Origin: CAWCHZ01 sp963795555
Lineage (GTDB): Bacteria; Actinomycetota; Thermoleophilia; Solirubrobacterales; Solirubrobacteraceae
Assembly: GCA_963795555.1 (NCBI GenBank)
Contig: CAWCHZ010000002.1
Coordinates: 124,001-188,000 of the forward strand
Reading direction: 5' to 3'
Length of the DNA stretch: 64,000 nt
The stretch's first letter is position 1, and every line of letters starts with the position of its first letter. The notes under the pieces were generated by a model. That model was given only the letters and a program-made list of their open reading frames with translations. It was not told the origin of the DNA and did not search any database. The position numbers were made by a program, and so were the translations under genes. Positions 33,628 through 41,695 of the stretch are shown piece by piece.

Positions 33628-33700
33628 TTGCAAAGTGGGAGGAAGTGGGGTACTGTGCCGCGCCATCAAGCCGGACGGAGGTGGCGGAGCTCCTCCCACT
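33628..33700 (+). promoter_or_regulatory. mraZ promoter with MraZ-type operator boxes
   Basis: TTGCAA (33628-33633) and TACTGT (33651-33656) are 17 nt apart and suit a housekeeping promoter. The spacer contains two GTGGG boxes 10 bp apart (GTGGGA at 33635, GTGGGG at 33645), the direct-repeat pattern bound by MraZ proteins. A 10-nt inverted copy of AGTGGGAGGA (33634-33643) lies at 33691-33700 as TCCTCCCACT. Autoregulation of the dcw cluster by MraZ is the likely role. A further GTGGGG (33604) and a reversed TCCCAC (33564) occur upstream. Confidence 0.75.
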
Positions 33701-33755
33701 CCGCCTCCTCCGTCCCGGTGCTCCCCGTCCATCCGATTGCTGCGAGATATGCGCC

Positions 33756-34190
33756 TTGGCCTTCCGCGGAACGTTCGACCACACGCTCGACGCGAAGAAC
33801 CGGCTTACGATTCCGGCCAAGTTCCGGGCGGCGCTGGCCGATGGGGTCGTTCTGGCCAAGGGCGTCGAGCCGTGCGTGGCCGTGTGGCGACCCGCCGACT
33901 ACGACGCCTATACGGCCGCTGCGCTCGCTGGCCTCAACCCGCTCTCGCCACAGGCGCGTGACATGCAGCGCTTCTTCTCGGCCAACGCCTTCGACACCGA
34001 GCTGGACTCGGCCGGACGGGTGATGCTCCCGACCTTCCTGGTCGAGCACAGTGGCCTGCAACGCGACGTCGTCGTGACCGGCGCGGGCCAATGTCTGGAG
34101 ATTTGGGGGCGCGAGCGCTGGGGCGCCTACAACGACGATCTGAGCGAGCGCGTCCCGGCGATCACGGAGAACCTTGGGCATCCTGCTTGA
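33756..34190 (+). CDS. mraZ: Transcriptional regulator MraZ
   Basis: A 144-residue protein of two AbrB-like repeats: 'FDHTLDAKNRLTIPAKFR' and 'FDTELDSAGRVMLPTFL', each with the D-x-x-G/N-R pattern. MraZ forms a ring that binds GTGGG repeats and represses the dcw operon. The start is a TTG at 33756, just before 'AFRGTFDHTLD'; a longer frame is open but has no support. First gene of the cluster. Confidence 0.93.
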   Translation: MAFRGTFDHTLDAKNRLTIPAKFRAALADGVVLAKGVEPCVAVWRPADYDAYTAAALAGLNPLSPQARDMQRFFSANAFDTELDSAGRVMLPTFLVEHSGLQRDVVVTGAGQCLEIWGRERWGAYNDDLSERVPAITENLGHPA

Positions 34191-34191
34191 C

Positions 34192-35136
34192 ATGACTGCA
34201 AGGCACGTCCCGGTGCTGGCCGGCGAGTTGATCGACCTGCTCGCCCCACGGCCGGGCGACGTCGCCGTCGACTGCACGGTTGGCGGTGGCGGTCACGCCC
34301 GGCTGGTCGCCGACCTGATCGGGCCGAGCGGCACGCTGATCGGCATCGATCGCGATCCGCTCGCCGAGGAGCGCTTCGCCGAGCTCGCCGCCGAGGTTCC
34401 GTGCGCGACGCGCTTCATCCGCGCGACGTTCGTCGACGGGCTCGCGACGCTGCGCCTCGAGGGCGTTGCCGCCGACCTGGTCTACCTGGATCTGGGCATG
34501 TCGTCGATGCAGGTCGACACCCTCGAGCGTGGCTTCTCCTACGCCTATGACGCGCCGCTGGACATGCGGATGGATCCCGAGCAGGAGCTGAGCGCGCGCG
34601 AGATCGTCAACCACTGGGAGGAGCGCCAGCTGGCGCGGATCTTCCGGGAATACGGCGAGGAGCGCTTCGCCGGTCCGATCGCGCGGGCGATCGGCCGTCG
34701 CCGCCGCACGCACGAGATCGACACGACGCTCGAGCTCGTCGAGGCGATCACCGCGGCCGTTCCGGCGCCGGCTCGCTTCGCCGGCGGCCATCCCGCCAAG
34801 CGCGTCTTCCAGGCGCTGCGGATTGCCGTCAACGACGAGCTGACCCAGCTCGAGCAGGCGCTGCCCGCGGCCTGGGAGGTGCTGCGGCCCGGCGGTCGCC
34901 TCGGTGTGATCGCGTTCCATTCGCTGGAGGATCGGCGCGTCAAGCGCTTCCTCGCCGAGCGCGCCCGCGGCTGCATCTGCCCGCCCGATCTGCCCGTCTG
35001 CGGCTGCGGTCGCAGCCCGCAGGCGCGCCTGCTGAGCCGCCGCGCCGTCGCCCCGACGCCCGGTGAGGTCGCCGCCAACCCGCGTGCCAAGTCCGCGCAC
35101 CTGCGCGCGGCGCGCAAGCTCGAGGATCGGGCATGA
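34192..35136 (+). CDS. rsmH: 16S rRNA m4C1402 methyltransferase
   Basis: A 314-residue SAM-dependent methyltransferase (formerly MraW) that modifies C1402 in the ribosomal P site. 'HVPVLAGELIDLL', 'DCTVGGGGHA', 'YLDLGMSSMQVD', 'ERGFSY', 'KRVFQALRIAVNDEL' and 'GVIAFHSLEDRRVK' are the family motifs. ATG 34192 is one nt after the mraZ stop; an in-frame TTG at 34174 is possible. A 4-nt ATGA overlap leads into the ftsL-like gene. Confidence 0.95.
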   Translation: MTARHVPVLAGELIDLLAPRPGDVAVDCTVGGGGHARLVADLIGPSGTLIGIDRDPLAEERFAELAAEVPCATRFIRATFVDGLATLRLEGVAADLVYLDLGMSSMQVDTLERGFSYAYDAPLDMRMDPEQELSAREIVNHWEERQLARIFREYGEERFAGPIARAIGRRRRTHEIDTTLELVEAITAAVPAPARFAGGHPAKRVFQALRIAVNDELTQLEQALPAAWEVLRPGGRLGVIAFHSLEDRRVKRFLAERARGCICPPDLPVCGCGRSPQARLLSRRAVAPTPGEVAANPRAKSAHLRAARKLEDRA

Positions 35137-36095
35137 CGCCGCCTCCCGCCAGCACCGTGGCGGCACGCCGACGCGAACCGCTGGCTGCTGCCGCCGCGAG
35201 CACGCATCCCGGTGTGATCCGGCGCAGTCCCGTCCCGACCGTGCCCCGACGCGTGTCCGGGCCGCTGCGGGCTCCGGCCCGTCCGGCAGCCCCCGCGCTG
35301 CCCGAGCGCGCCAGCCGGCCGGCGCGCGACATCGCCGCTCCAGCCCGCCGGCCGACCCGCGCCCCCAGCCGCAAGCACGCGCTGGCGCCGACGTTCGGAG
35401 CGCGCCTGGTGGCCGGGGTCGCGCGTCTGCCAGAGCACGGGCTCGTCGAGCGCCTGGTGCGCAGCCGCGCATGGATCGTCGTCGTCGGCGCCCTGCTGAT
35501 GGGCCTGGTCGCACTGCAGGTCTCGCTGCTCAAGCTCAACACCAGCATGGCGCGGACGCTGGCCTCGACCGCCACGCTGCAGCGCGCCAACGCCGACCTG
35601 CGCGCCCAGATCTCCAACCTCTCCTCGACCGCGCACATCCAGGCCGAGGCGGCCCAGCTCGGCCTCGTGATGCCACCGGCCGGCGCCTACCGCTACTTGG
35701 GGCTGCGGGGTCCCGTCGACGCCCGGCTCGCGGCCGCACGCCTGCGCAGCGGACGGCTGCGGCCGTTGAGCAGCGCCCAGCCGGGCGTAACCGGGCAGGC
35801 GACCGGCGCTGGCACCAGTGGCAGCGGCAGTGGCAGCGGCAGTGGGGCCACCAGCAACAGCACCGCCGGCACCACCAGCACCGGCACCACCGGCACCACC
35901 AGCACCGGCACCACCAGCACCGGCACCACCAGCACCGGCACCACCAGCACCAGCACCGGCACCACCAGCACCGGCACCACCAGCACCGGTGGTGGCGCCG
36001 GGACCGCCGGGGCCACCGCATCCAGCGGCACCGCGACGCCGAGCGCTGCCACCGCGGGCGGTGCTGCCACGACCACAACCGGCCGCACGGGGTAG
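35133..36095 (+). CDS. ftsL: FtsL-like division protein with Thr/Ser/Gly-rich tail
   Basis: A 320-residue bitopic protein in the ftsL position. Cytoplasmic Pro/Ala/Arg-rich region (1-110), one membrane helix (about 114-133, 'IVVVGALLMGLVALQV'), then a coiled coil ('ATLQRANADLRAQISNL', about 138-175) typical of FtsL/DivIC. The last 95 residues are low complexity, with TSTGT repeats encoded by a 15-nt repeat, and would lie outside the membrane. The assignment rests on topology and position; FtsL sequences are poorly conserved. Confidence 0.72.
   Translation: MTPPPASTVAARRREPLAAAAASTHPGVIRRSPVPTVPRRVSGPLRAPARPAAPALPERASRPARDIAAPARRPTRAPSRKHALAPTFGARLVAGVARLPEHGLVERLVRSRAWIVVVGALLMGLVALQVSLLKLNTSMARTLASTATLQRANADLRAQISNLSSTAHIQAEAAQLGLVMPPAGAYRYLGLRGPVDARLAAARLRSGRLRPLSSAQPGVTGQATGAGTSGSGSGSGSGATSNSTAGTTSTGTTGTTSTGTTSTGTTSTGTTSTSTGTTSTGTTSTGGGAGTAGATASSGTATPSAATAGGAATTTTGRTG
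35868..35990 (+). repeat. Tandem 15-nt coding repeat in the ftsL-like gene
   Basis: About eight imperfect copies of ACCACCAGCACCGGC encode a Thr-Thr-Ser-Thr-Gly run. One copy carries an extra Ser-Thr and one a substitution, so the array has expanded and diverged in frame. Confidence 0.9.
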
Positions 36096-36098
36096 ACG

Positions 36099-37751
36099 AT
36101 GGCGCTGGTCGACCGACGGATCGGTCTGCTGTTCGCCACCTTCCTAGCCCTCCTGTCGATCGCCGCTCTGCGCGCCGCCTACCTCGGCGTCATCAAGGGC
36201 GGTGGGCTGCGCCATCTCGCCGCGACGCAGCAGGTCTCCAACGACGTCGTGCCGGCGTCGCGTGGCACGATCACCGACCGCAACGGCATCGAGCTGGCGG
36301 TCTCCCAGGCAGCCGACGACATTGCGGCCACGCCCTACCTGGTCAAGGACCCGGTCGCCACTGCCCAGCGCCTCGCGCCGCTGCTGGGGGTGAGCGCGCA
36401 GCTTTTGGTGCAGCGCCTCGCGCAGCGCAGCGGCTTCGTCTATCTCGCCCGTCTGGTGCCGGCCGATCGGGCACAGCTCGTGCGGCGCCTGCACGTCGAT
36501 GGACTGCAGCTGATCCCGCAGAGCCGGCGCGACTACCCGCAACAGTGGTTGGCATCGCAGATCGTCGGGACGGTTGGCGTCGATGGCGCGGGGCTGTCGG
36601 GCCTGGAGTACTTTGAGAACCGCGTGCTGCAGGGGAGGGTCGGCGAGCGCCGTGTCGTCAGCGACGCGCTCGGGCAGCCGATCTCCCTGCAGGACGTGCA
36701 CAGCGCCGTTGCGGGCACGGACATCCAGCTGACCCTCGACGCCAACATCCAGGCCACCGCCGAGCGCGTCTTGGCCCGTGTCGGTGCGCTCTACCGGCCC
36801 AAGGGCGCCACGGCGATCGTCATGGATCCGCGTGACGGCTCGCTGCTGGCGGTCGCCAACTGGCCACGCGTCAACGCCAACGATCTCGGCGCCGCTCCGT
36901 CCTATGCGACGGAGGACCGCGCCGTCGATGCGTCCTATGAGCCCGGCTCGACGTTCAAGGCGGTCACCGTGGCCGGTGCGCTGGAGGACCACCTGATCAC
37001 GCCGGAGACGCCCTTCGACGTGCCGCCGCTGATCCACGTCGCCGACCGCACGATCAGCGATGCCGAGTCACACGGATATGAGACTCTGACGACCGCGCAG
37101 ATCCTCGCTCGCTCGAGCAACATCGGCGCGATCCTGATCGGCCAGCGGCTGGGCGCCACGCGCTTCGACTACTGGGTGCGCCGGCTGGGCTTCGGCCGTC
37201 CGACCCGCGTGGACCTGCCCGGCGAGGCGCAGGGGATCGTGCCGCGGCTGGACCAGTATTCGGGCTCGTCGATGGGCAACCTGCCAATCGGTCAGGGCAT
37301 CGCCGTAACGCCGATCCAGATGGCGACCCTCTATGCCGCGATCGCCAACGGCGGCATCCTGCGGACGCCGCACATCGTCGCCAGCATCGCCGGCAAGCCA
37401 ACCGCGTTGCCGCCCGGCCAGCGCGTGCTGTCGCCGGCAACCGCGGCGAGCCTGCGCTCGATGCTCGAGGGGGTCCTCGCCGAGGGTGGCACCGGCGCCG
37501 AGGCAGTGATCCCCGGCTACCGGCTGGCGGGCAAGACCGGCACCGCGAACAAGGTCGTCAACGGCACCTACTCCAAGACAAAGTACGTCGCCTCGTTCGT
37601 CGGCTTCGCCCCGGCCGACCAGCCGCGCCTGCTCGTTGCGGTGATGGTCGACGAGCCCCAGGGCTCCTACTACGGCGGTCAGGTCGCGGCGCCGGCGTTC
37701 CAGGCGATCACCTCCTTCGCGCTTCCCTACCTCAAGATCCCACCCGATTGA
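36099..37751 (+). CDS. ftsI: Division-specific peptidoglycan transpeptidase (class B PBP)
   Basis: A 550-residue class B penicillin-binding protein that cross-links septal peptidoglycan. One N-terminal helix (about 8-28) anchors it; a dimerisation domain with 'ASRGTITDRNG' follows. The transpeptidase domain has the three active-site motifs: S-x-x-K as 'STFK' (284-287), S-x-N as 'SSN', and K-T-G as 'KTGTA'. It lacks a PASTA domain. Starts 3 nt after the ftsL-like stop. Confidence 0.95.
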   Translation: MALVDRRIGLLFATFLALLSIAALRAAYLGVIKGGGLRHLAATQQVSNDVVPASRGTITDRNGIELAVSQAADDIAATPYLVKDPVATAQRLAPLLGVSAQLLVQRLAQRSGFVYLARLVPADRAQLVRRLHVDGLQLIPQSRRDYPQQWLASQIVGTVGVDGAGLSGLEYFENRVLQGRVGERRVVSDALGQPISLQDVHSAVAGTDIQLTLDANIQATAERVLARVGALYRPKGATAIVMDPRDGSLLAVANWPRVNANDLGAAPSYATEDRAVDASYEPGSTFKAVTVAGALEDHLITPETPFDVPPLIHVADRTISDAESHGYETLTTAQILARSSNIGAILIGQRLGATRFDYWVRRLGFGRPTRVDLPGEAQGIVPRLDQYSGSSMGNLPIGQGIAVTPIQMATLYAAIANGGILRTPHIVASIAGKPTALPPGQRVLSPATAASLRSMLEGVLAEGGTGAEAVIPGYRLAGKTGTANKVVNGTYSKTKYVASFVGFAPADQPRLLVAVMVDEPQGSYYGGQVAAPAFQAITSFALPYLKIPPD

Positions 37752-37807
37752 CGCTGGCACTCCTGCAGCCGGACCGGTCCCGGGTCGGGGGTAGACTGCC
37801 GCCCGCA

Positions 37808-39262
37808 ATGACGCTTCGCGAGCTGATGAGCGGGGCGGGGACGGTGGAGCTCGGAACGCGGGCGGCTGAGCTGGAGGTCAGCGGCTTGGCCTATGACAAC
37901 CGCGCGGTCACGCCGGGCAGCTTGTTCTTCTGCGTCCCCGGGCTGCGTCGCGACGGTCACGACTTCGCCCCCGACGCGGTGGCCCGCGGTGCGGTCGCGC
38001 TGGTCGTCGAGCGTCCGCTGGGCAGCGGCGTGCCCGAGCTGCTGGTCGGCTCGGCGCGCAGCGCGATGGCGCAGGCGGCCGCGCGCTTCTACGGCGATCC
38101 CAGCCGGCAGCTGGCGGTCATCGGCGTGACGGGGACCAACGGCAAGACCACGACCACCTTCCTGTTGCGCGCGCTGCTGGAGGAGGATGGGCGCCCCTGC
38201 GGCCTGTTGGGCACGGTCAAGCGCGTGATCGGGGGCCGCTCGGAGCCGGTCGAGCGCACGACCCCCGAGGCGATCGATCTCCAGCGCGATCTGCGCGCGA
38301 TGCTCGACGCCGGCGACCGGGCCTGCGCGATGGAGGTCTCCTCGCATGCGCTGGCGCTCAGCCGCGTCGAGGGCGTTCGCTTCGCCGCCGCCATCTTCAC
38401 CAACCTGACCCAGGACCACCTCGACTTCCATCCGACAATGGAGGACTACTTCCAGGCCAAGCGACGGCTGCTGGTCGAGGGTGGCGGCGCGCGCGTGGTC
38501 AACGTCGACGACGCCTACGGGCGCCGCCTGGCCGCCGAGCTGGGCGACGCGATCACCTTCGCGGTCGAGCGGCCGGCCGACTTCACCGCGCATGACGTGC
38601 GGATCGCGCCAGGCGGATCGAGGTTCACGATCAGCATGCCAGACGGCCAGATCGCCGCGCGCTCGCCGCTGCCGGGGTCGTTCAACGTCGCCAACGTGCT
38701 CGGCGCCGTTGCCGCCGCCCGTGCACTGGGCATCAGCGCCGCGACGATCGAGCTGGCGCTGCCCGGCGCCGGACGGGTCCCCGGGCGGTTCGAGCGCGTC
38801 GACGAGGGACAGGACTTCACCGTCCTGGTGGACTACGCCCACACGCCCGACTCCCTCTCCAACGCGCTCGTGACGGCGCGCGAGCTGACCTCGCGGCGGC
38901 TGATCTGCGTGTTCGGCTGTGGCGGTGACCGCGATCGCGCCAAGCGACCGCTGATGGGCGAGATCGCCACTCGGCTGGCGGACGCGGTGATCGTGACCTC
39001 TGACAACCCGCGCTCGGAGGATCCCGCGGCGATCATCGCGGAGATCCTCGCCGGCGCGGGATCGGGCGCCCAGCGCGAGCCTGACCGGCGACTCGCGATC
39101 GAGCGGGCAATCGCGGTCGCGCGTGCCGGCGACATCGTCGTGATCGCCGGCAAGGGACACGAGCAGGGCCAGGAGCTCGCCGGTGGGCGCAAGCTGCCCT
39201 TCGACGACGTGACCGTCGCCCGTGCCGCGCTGCGGGCCCAGCTGGCTGGGAGCGGTCGCTGA
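37808..39262 (+). CDS. murE: UDP-MurNAc-tripeptide ligase, meso-diaminopimelate type
   Basis: A 484-residue Mur ligase that adds the third residue of the stem peptide. ATP site 'GVTGTNGKTTT', 'EVSSHALALSR' and 'VDYAHTPDSL' are present. The substrate motif is 'DNPR' ('TSDNPRSEDP'), which marks meso-diaminopimelate rather than lysine. ATG 37808 was preferred; a TTG at 37748 overlapping the ftsI stop would add 20 non-conserved residues. It runs directly into mraY with no murF between. Confidence 0.94.
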   Translation: MTLRELMSGAGTVELGTRAAELEVSGLAYDNRAVTPGSLFFCVPGLRRDGHDFAPDAVARGAVALVVERPLGSGVPELLVGSARSAMAQAAARFYGDPSRQLAVIGVTGTNGKTTTTFLLRALLEEDGRPCGLLGTVKRVIGGRSEPVERTTPEAIDLQRDLRAMLDAGDRACAMEVSSHALALSRVEGVRFAAAIFTNLTQDHLDFHPTMEDYFQAKRRLLVEGGGARVVNVDDAYGRRLAAELGDAITFAVERPADFTAHDVRIAPGGSRFTISMPDGQIAARSPLPGSFNVANVLGAVAAARALGISAATIELALPGAGRVPGRFERVDEGQDFTVLVDYAHTPDSLSNALVTARELTSRRLICVFGCGGDRDRAKRPLMGEIATRLADAVIVTSDNPRSEDPAAIIAEILAGAGSGAQREPDRRLAIERAIAVARAGDIVVIAGKGHEQGQELAGGRKLPFDDVTVARAALRAQLAGSGR

Positions 39263-40230
39263 TGGGCAAGGTGCTGATCGCCGGGACGGCCTCGCTGCTG
39301 ATCTGCTGCTTTCTCTCGCCCAAGTTCATCGAGTTCCTGCGACGCCGCGAGTTCGGGCAGAACATCCGCGAGGAGGGCCCCGAGGGTCACCACGAGAAGG
39401 CGGGCACCCCAACGATGGGCGGCATCATCATCTTCGCCGCGATCGCACTGCCCTTCCTCGTGCTCGGCGACCGCCAATGGGCCTCGCTGGGGGTCTTCGG
39501 CGCCGCGGTCGCCTCGGCGCTGCTGGGCTTCGTCGACGACTATGTCAAGATCGTGCGGCGCCGCTCGCTGGGGCTGCGCGCCCGCACCAAGCTGATCGCG
39601 ACGGTGCTGATCGCGCTCGCGCTCTGGTGGATCGCCCGTCATGAGGTCCACCTCCCGCCGACGTTGCGGCTGCGCATCGTCGATTACCAGATCGACCTGG
39701 GCGTCTTCTACCCGTTGCTGATCTTCCTGGTGCTGGCGGGCACCACGAGCGCGGTCAACCTCACTGACGGGCTGGATGGCCTCGCCGCCGGCTGCACCGC
39801 GATCGTCCTGCTGACCTACATCGGAATCACGTTCATAACCACCGGCCAACGCGACCTGGCGCTGCTGGCCGGCTGCCTCGTTGGTGCCTGCGTGGGCTTT
39901 TTGTGGTTCAACTCCTTCCCGGCCAACATCTTCATGGGCGACACCGGGTCGCTGGGATTGGGCGGTGCGATCGCCGGGCTGGCCGTGATGACCAAGACGG
40001 AGGCGCTGCTGATCATCATCGGCGGGATCTTCGTGATCGAGGCGCTCTCGGTCGTCGTCCAGGTCTTCTCCTTCCAGGCGTTTCGCAAGCGGGTCTTCCT
40101 GATGGCCCCGATCCATCACCACTTCGAGCTTCGCCAGTGGTCGGAGACGAAGATCATCCTGCGCTTCTGGATCGTCGCCGCCGTCTGCAGCGCGATCGGC
40201 TTCACGATCTACCAGCAGAGCATCAAGTAG
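39262..40230 (+). CDS. mraY: Phospho-MurNAc-pentapeptide translocase
   Basis: A 322-residue integral membrane enzyme with about ten helices. It transfers phospho-MurNAc-pentapeptide to undecaprenyl phosphate, making lipid I. Motifs: 'HHEKAGTPTMGG', the catalytic 'FVDDY', 'NLTDGLDGLAAG', 'FNSFPANIFMGDTGSL' and 'APIHHHFE'. The ATG shares one base with the murE stop (TGATG). Confidence 0.96.
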   Translation: MGKVLIAGTASLLICCFLSPKFIEFLRRREFGQNIREEGPEGHHEKAGTPTMGGIIIFAAIALPFLVLGDRQWASLGVFGAAVASALLGFVDDYVKIVRRRSLGLRARTKLIATVLIALALWWIARHEVHLPPTLRLRIVDYQIDLGVFYPLLIFLVLAGTTSAVNLTDGLDGLAAGCTAIVLLTYIGITFITTGQRDLALLAGCLVGACVGFLWFNSFPANIFMGDTGSLGLGGAIAGLAVMTKTEALLIIIGGIFVIEALSVVVQVFSFQAFRKRVFLMAPIHHHFELRQWSETKIILRFWIVAAVCSAIGFTIYQQSIK

Positions 40231-40302
40231 CGGCCGTGGGGCGCCCGGCGATTCCCGCGGGACTCGAGTAGCGGCCGTGGGGCGCCCGGCGATTCCCGCG
40301 GG
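40226..40302 (+). repeat. 36-nt direct repeat duplicating the murD start
   Basis: Bases 40226-40261 and 40267-40302 are identical over 36 nt (period 41, 5-nt spacer). The second copy contains the murD GTG (40277) and its first codons. The first copy overlaps the mraY stop and opens an 11-codon ORF from GTG 40236 to TAG 40269-40271 that repeats the first residues of MurD (GRPAIPAG). Confidence 0.95.
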
Positions 40303-41695
40303 TCCCTATCTGGTCGTCGGCCTCGCCCGTTCAGGCGTGGCGGCGGCGCTGGCGCTGCACGCCCGCGGCGAGACGGTGATCGGCTGCGACGCTGGCTCAC
40401 TGGATCTGAGCAGGCTTCACGCGGTCGGCGTCGAAGCCCATCCGAATGCCGCTGGCCTGGATCTGCTCGACCGCGTGCGGGCGCTCGTCAAGAGCCCGGG
40501 CGTCCCGGCCCAGGCAGCGGTCGTCGTCGCCGCGCGCGACCGCGGCCTGCCGGTGCTGGGCGAGCTGGAGCTCGCCTGGCGGCTCATCCCGAACGCATGG
40601 ATCGCGGTGACGGGGACCAACGGCAAGACGACGACAACCGAGCTGCTCGGACACATCCATCGCCTCGCCGGTCGTCCGGCCGTCGTGGCGGGCAACGTCG
40701 GCACCGCTGCGTGCTCGTTCGTGGAGACGATCGACCCCGCGGCCACCGTCGTCTGCGAGGCCTCCTCGTTCCAGCTCGAGGACGCCGACCGGCTGCGTCC
40801 CGACGTGGCCGTGCTGCTCAACCTGACGCCGGACCATCTCGACCGCCATGGCAGCTTCGACGCCTACGCGCGGGCCAAGCTGAGCCTCTTCGCCCGTCAG
40901 GGCGCCACCGACGTCGCGGTCCTGCCGAGTGAGCTGGTCGCGGGCGCGACGGGTGCCGGTGCTGACGCTGCGGCTGGCCCGGCGGGCGCGACCGACGCCG
41001 GCGTTGACGCTGCTGCTGCGGCAGGCCTGGCGATCCCGGGCGGCGCCCGGCGGGTGCGCTTCGGAATCGATGCCGACGCGGACCTGCGCGAGCACGCGGG
41101 GCGGTTGTGGTGGCAGGGCGAGCAGCTGATCGACGTCGCCGCGATTCGCCTGCGCGGCGCCCACAACCGCCGCAACGCGATGGCCGCCGCGAGCGCCGCC
41201 CTAGCCCGCGGGATCGAGCGCGAGGCGGTCGTGGAGGCCCTGCGCGGCTTCGCCGGGGTCGCTCACCGGCTCGAGGAGCTCGCGACGCTCGGCGGCGTCC
41301 TCTACGTCAATGACTCCAAGGCCACCAACGTCGACGCAACCCTGGTCGCGCTCGCCTCCTTCGACGCCGGTGTGCACCTGATCCTGGGCGGCCGGACGAA
41401 GGGCGGTGGCTTTACGGCGCTCGTCGAGCCCGTGCGGTCGGTCTGCGCGGCCGTCTACGTGATCGGCGAGGCCACCGAGCAGATCCTCGCGGACCTCGCA
41501 GCGACCGGCGTGCCGTTGCACCGCTGCGAGGATCTCGAACGCGCCGTCGCGGCGACGAGCGCCGCGGCGGTCCCGGGTGAGGTCGTGCTGCTCTCGCCCG
41601 CCTGCGCCTCGTTCGACGAGTATCGCGACTTCGAGGCGCGCGGCGATCACTTCCGCGCCCTCGTCGCTGCCGCCGCTTCGCAGGACGCGCCATGA
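40277..41695 (+). CDS. murD: UDP-MurNAc-L-alanine:D-glutamate ligase
   Basis: A 472-residue Mur ligase adding D-Glu to UDP-MurNAc-L-Ala. 'YLVVGLARSGVAAALAL' is the N-terminal UDP domain, 'VTGTNGKTTTTELLG' the P-loop, 'NLTPDHLDRH' and 'HRLEELATLGGVLYVNDSKATN' are characteristic. Residues about 218-245 form an Ala/Gly/Asp repeat insertion. The GTG at 40277 lies in the second copy of a 36-nt repeat. Ends by ATGA overlap with ftsW. Confidence 0.93.
   Translation: MGRPAIPAGPYLVVGLARSGVAAALALHARGETVIGCDAGSLDLSRLHAVGVEAHPNAAGLDLLDRVRALVKSPGVPAQAAVVVAARDRGLPVLGELELAWRLIPNAWIAVTGTNGKTTTTELLGHIHRLAGRPAVVAGNVGTAACSFVETIDPAATVVCEASSFQLEDADRLRPDVAVLLNLTPDHLDRHGSFDAYARAKLSLFARQGATDVAVLPSELVAGATGAGADAAAGPAGATDAGVDAAAAAGLAIPGGARRVRFGIDADADLREHAGRLWWQGEQLIDVAAIRLRGAHNRRNAMAAASAALARGIEREAVVEALRGFAGVAHRLEELATLGGVLYVNDSKATNVDATLVALASFDAGVHLILGGRTKGGGFTALVEPVRSVCAAVYVIGEATEQILADLAATGVPLHRCEDLERAVAATSAAAVPGEVVLLSPACASFDEYRDFEARGDHFRALVAAAASQDAP

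Noticed and set aside
40226..40302. Insertion sequence ends or attachment site
   Set aside because: The 36-nt repeats are direct, 5 nt apart, with no transposase or integrase; a local tandem duplication explains them.
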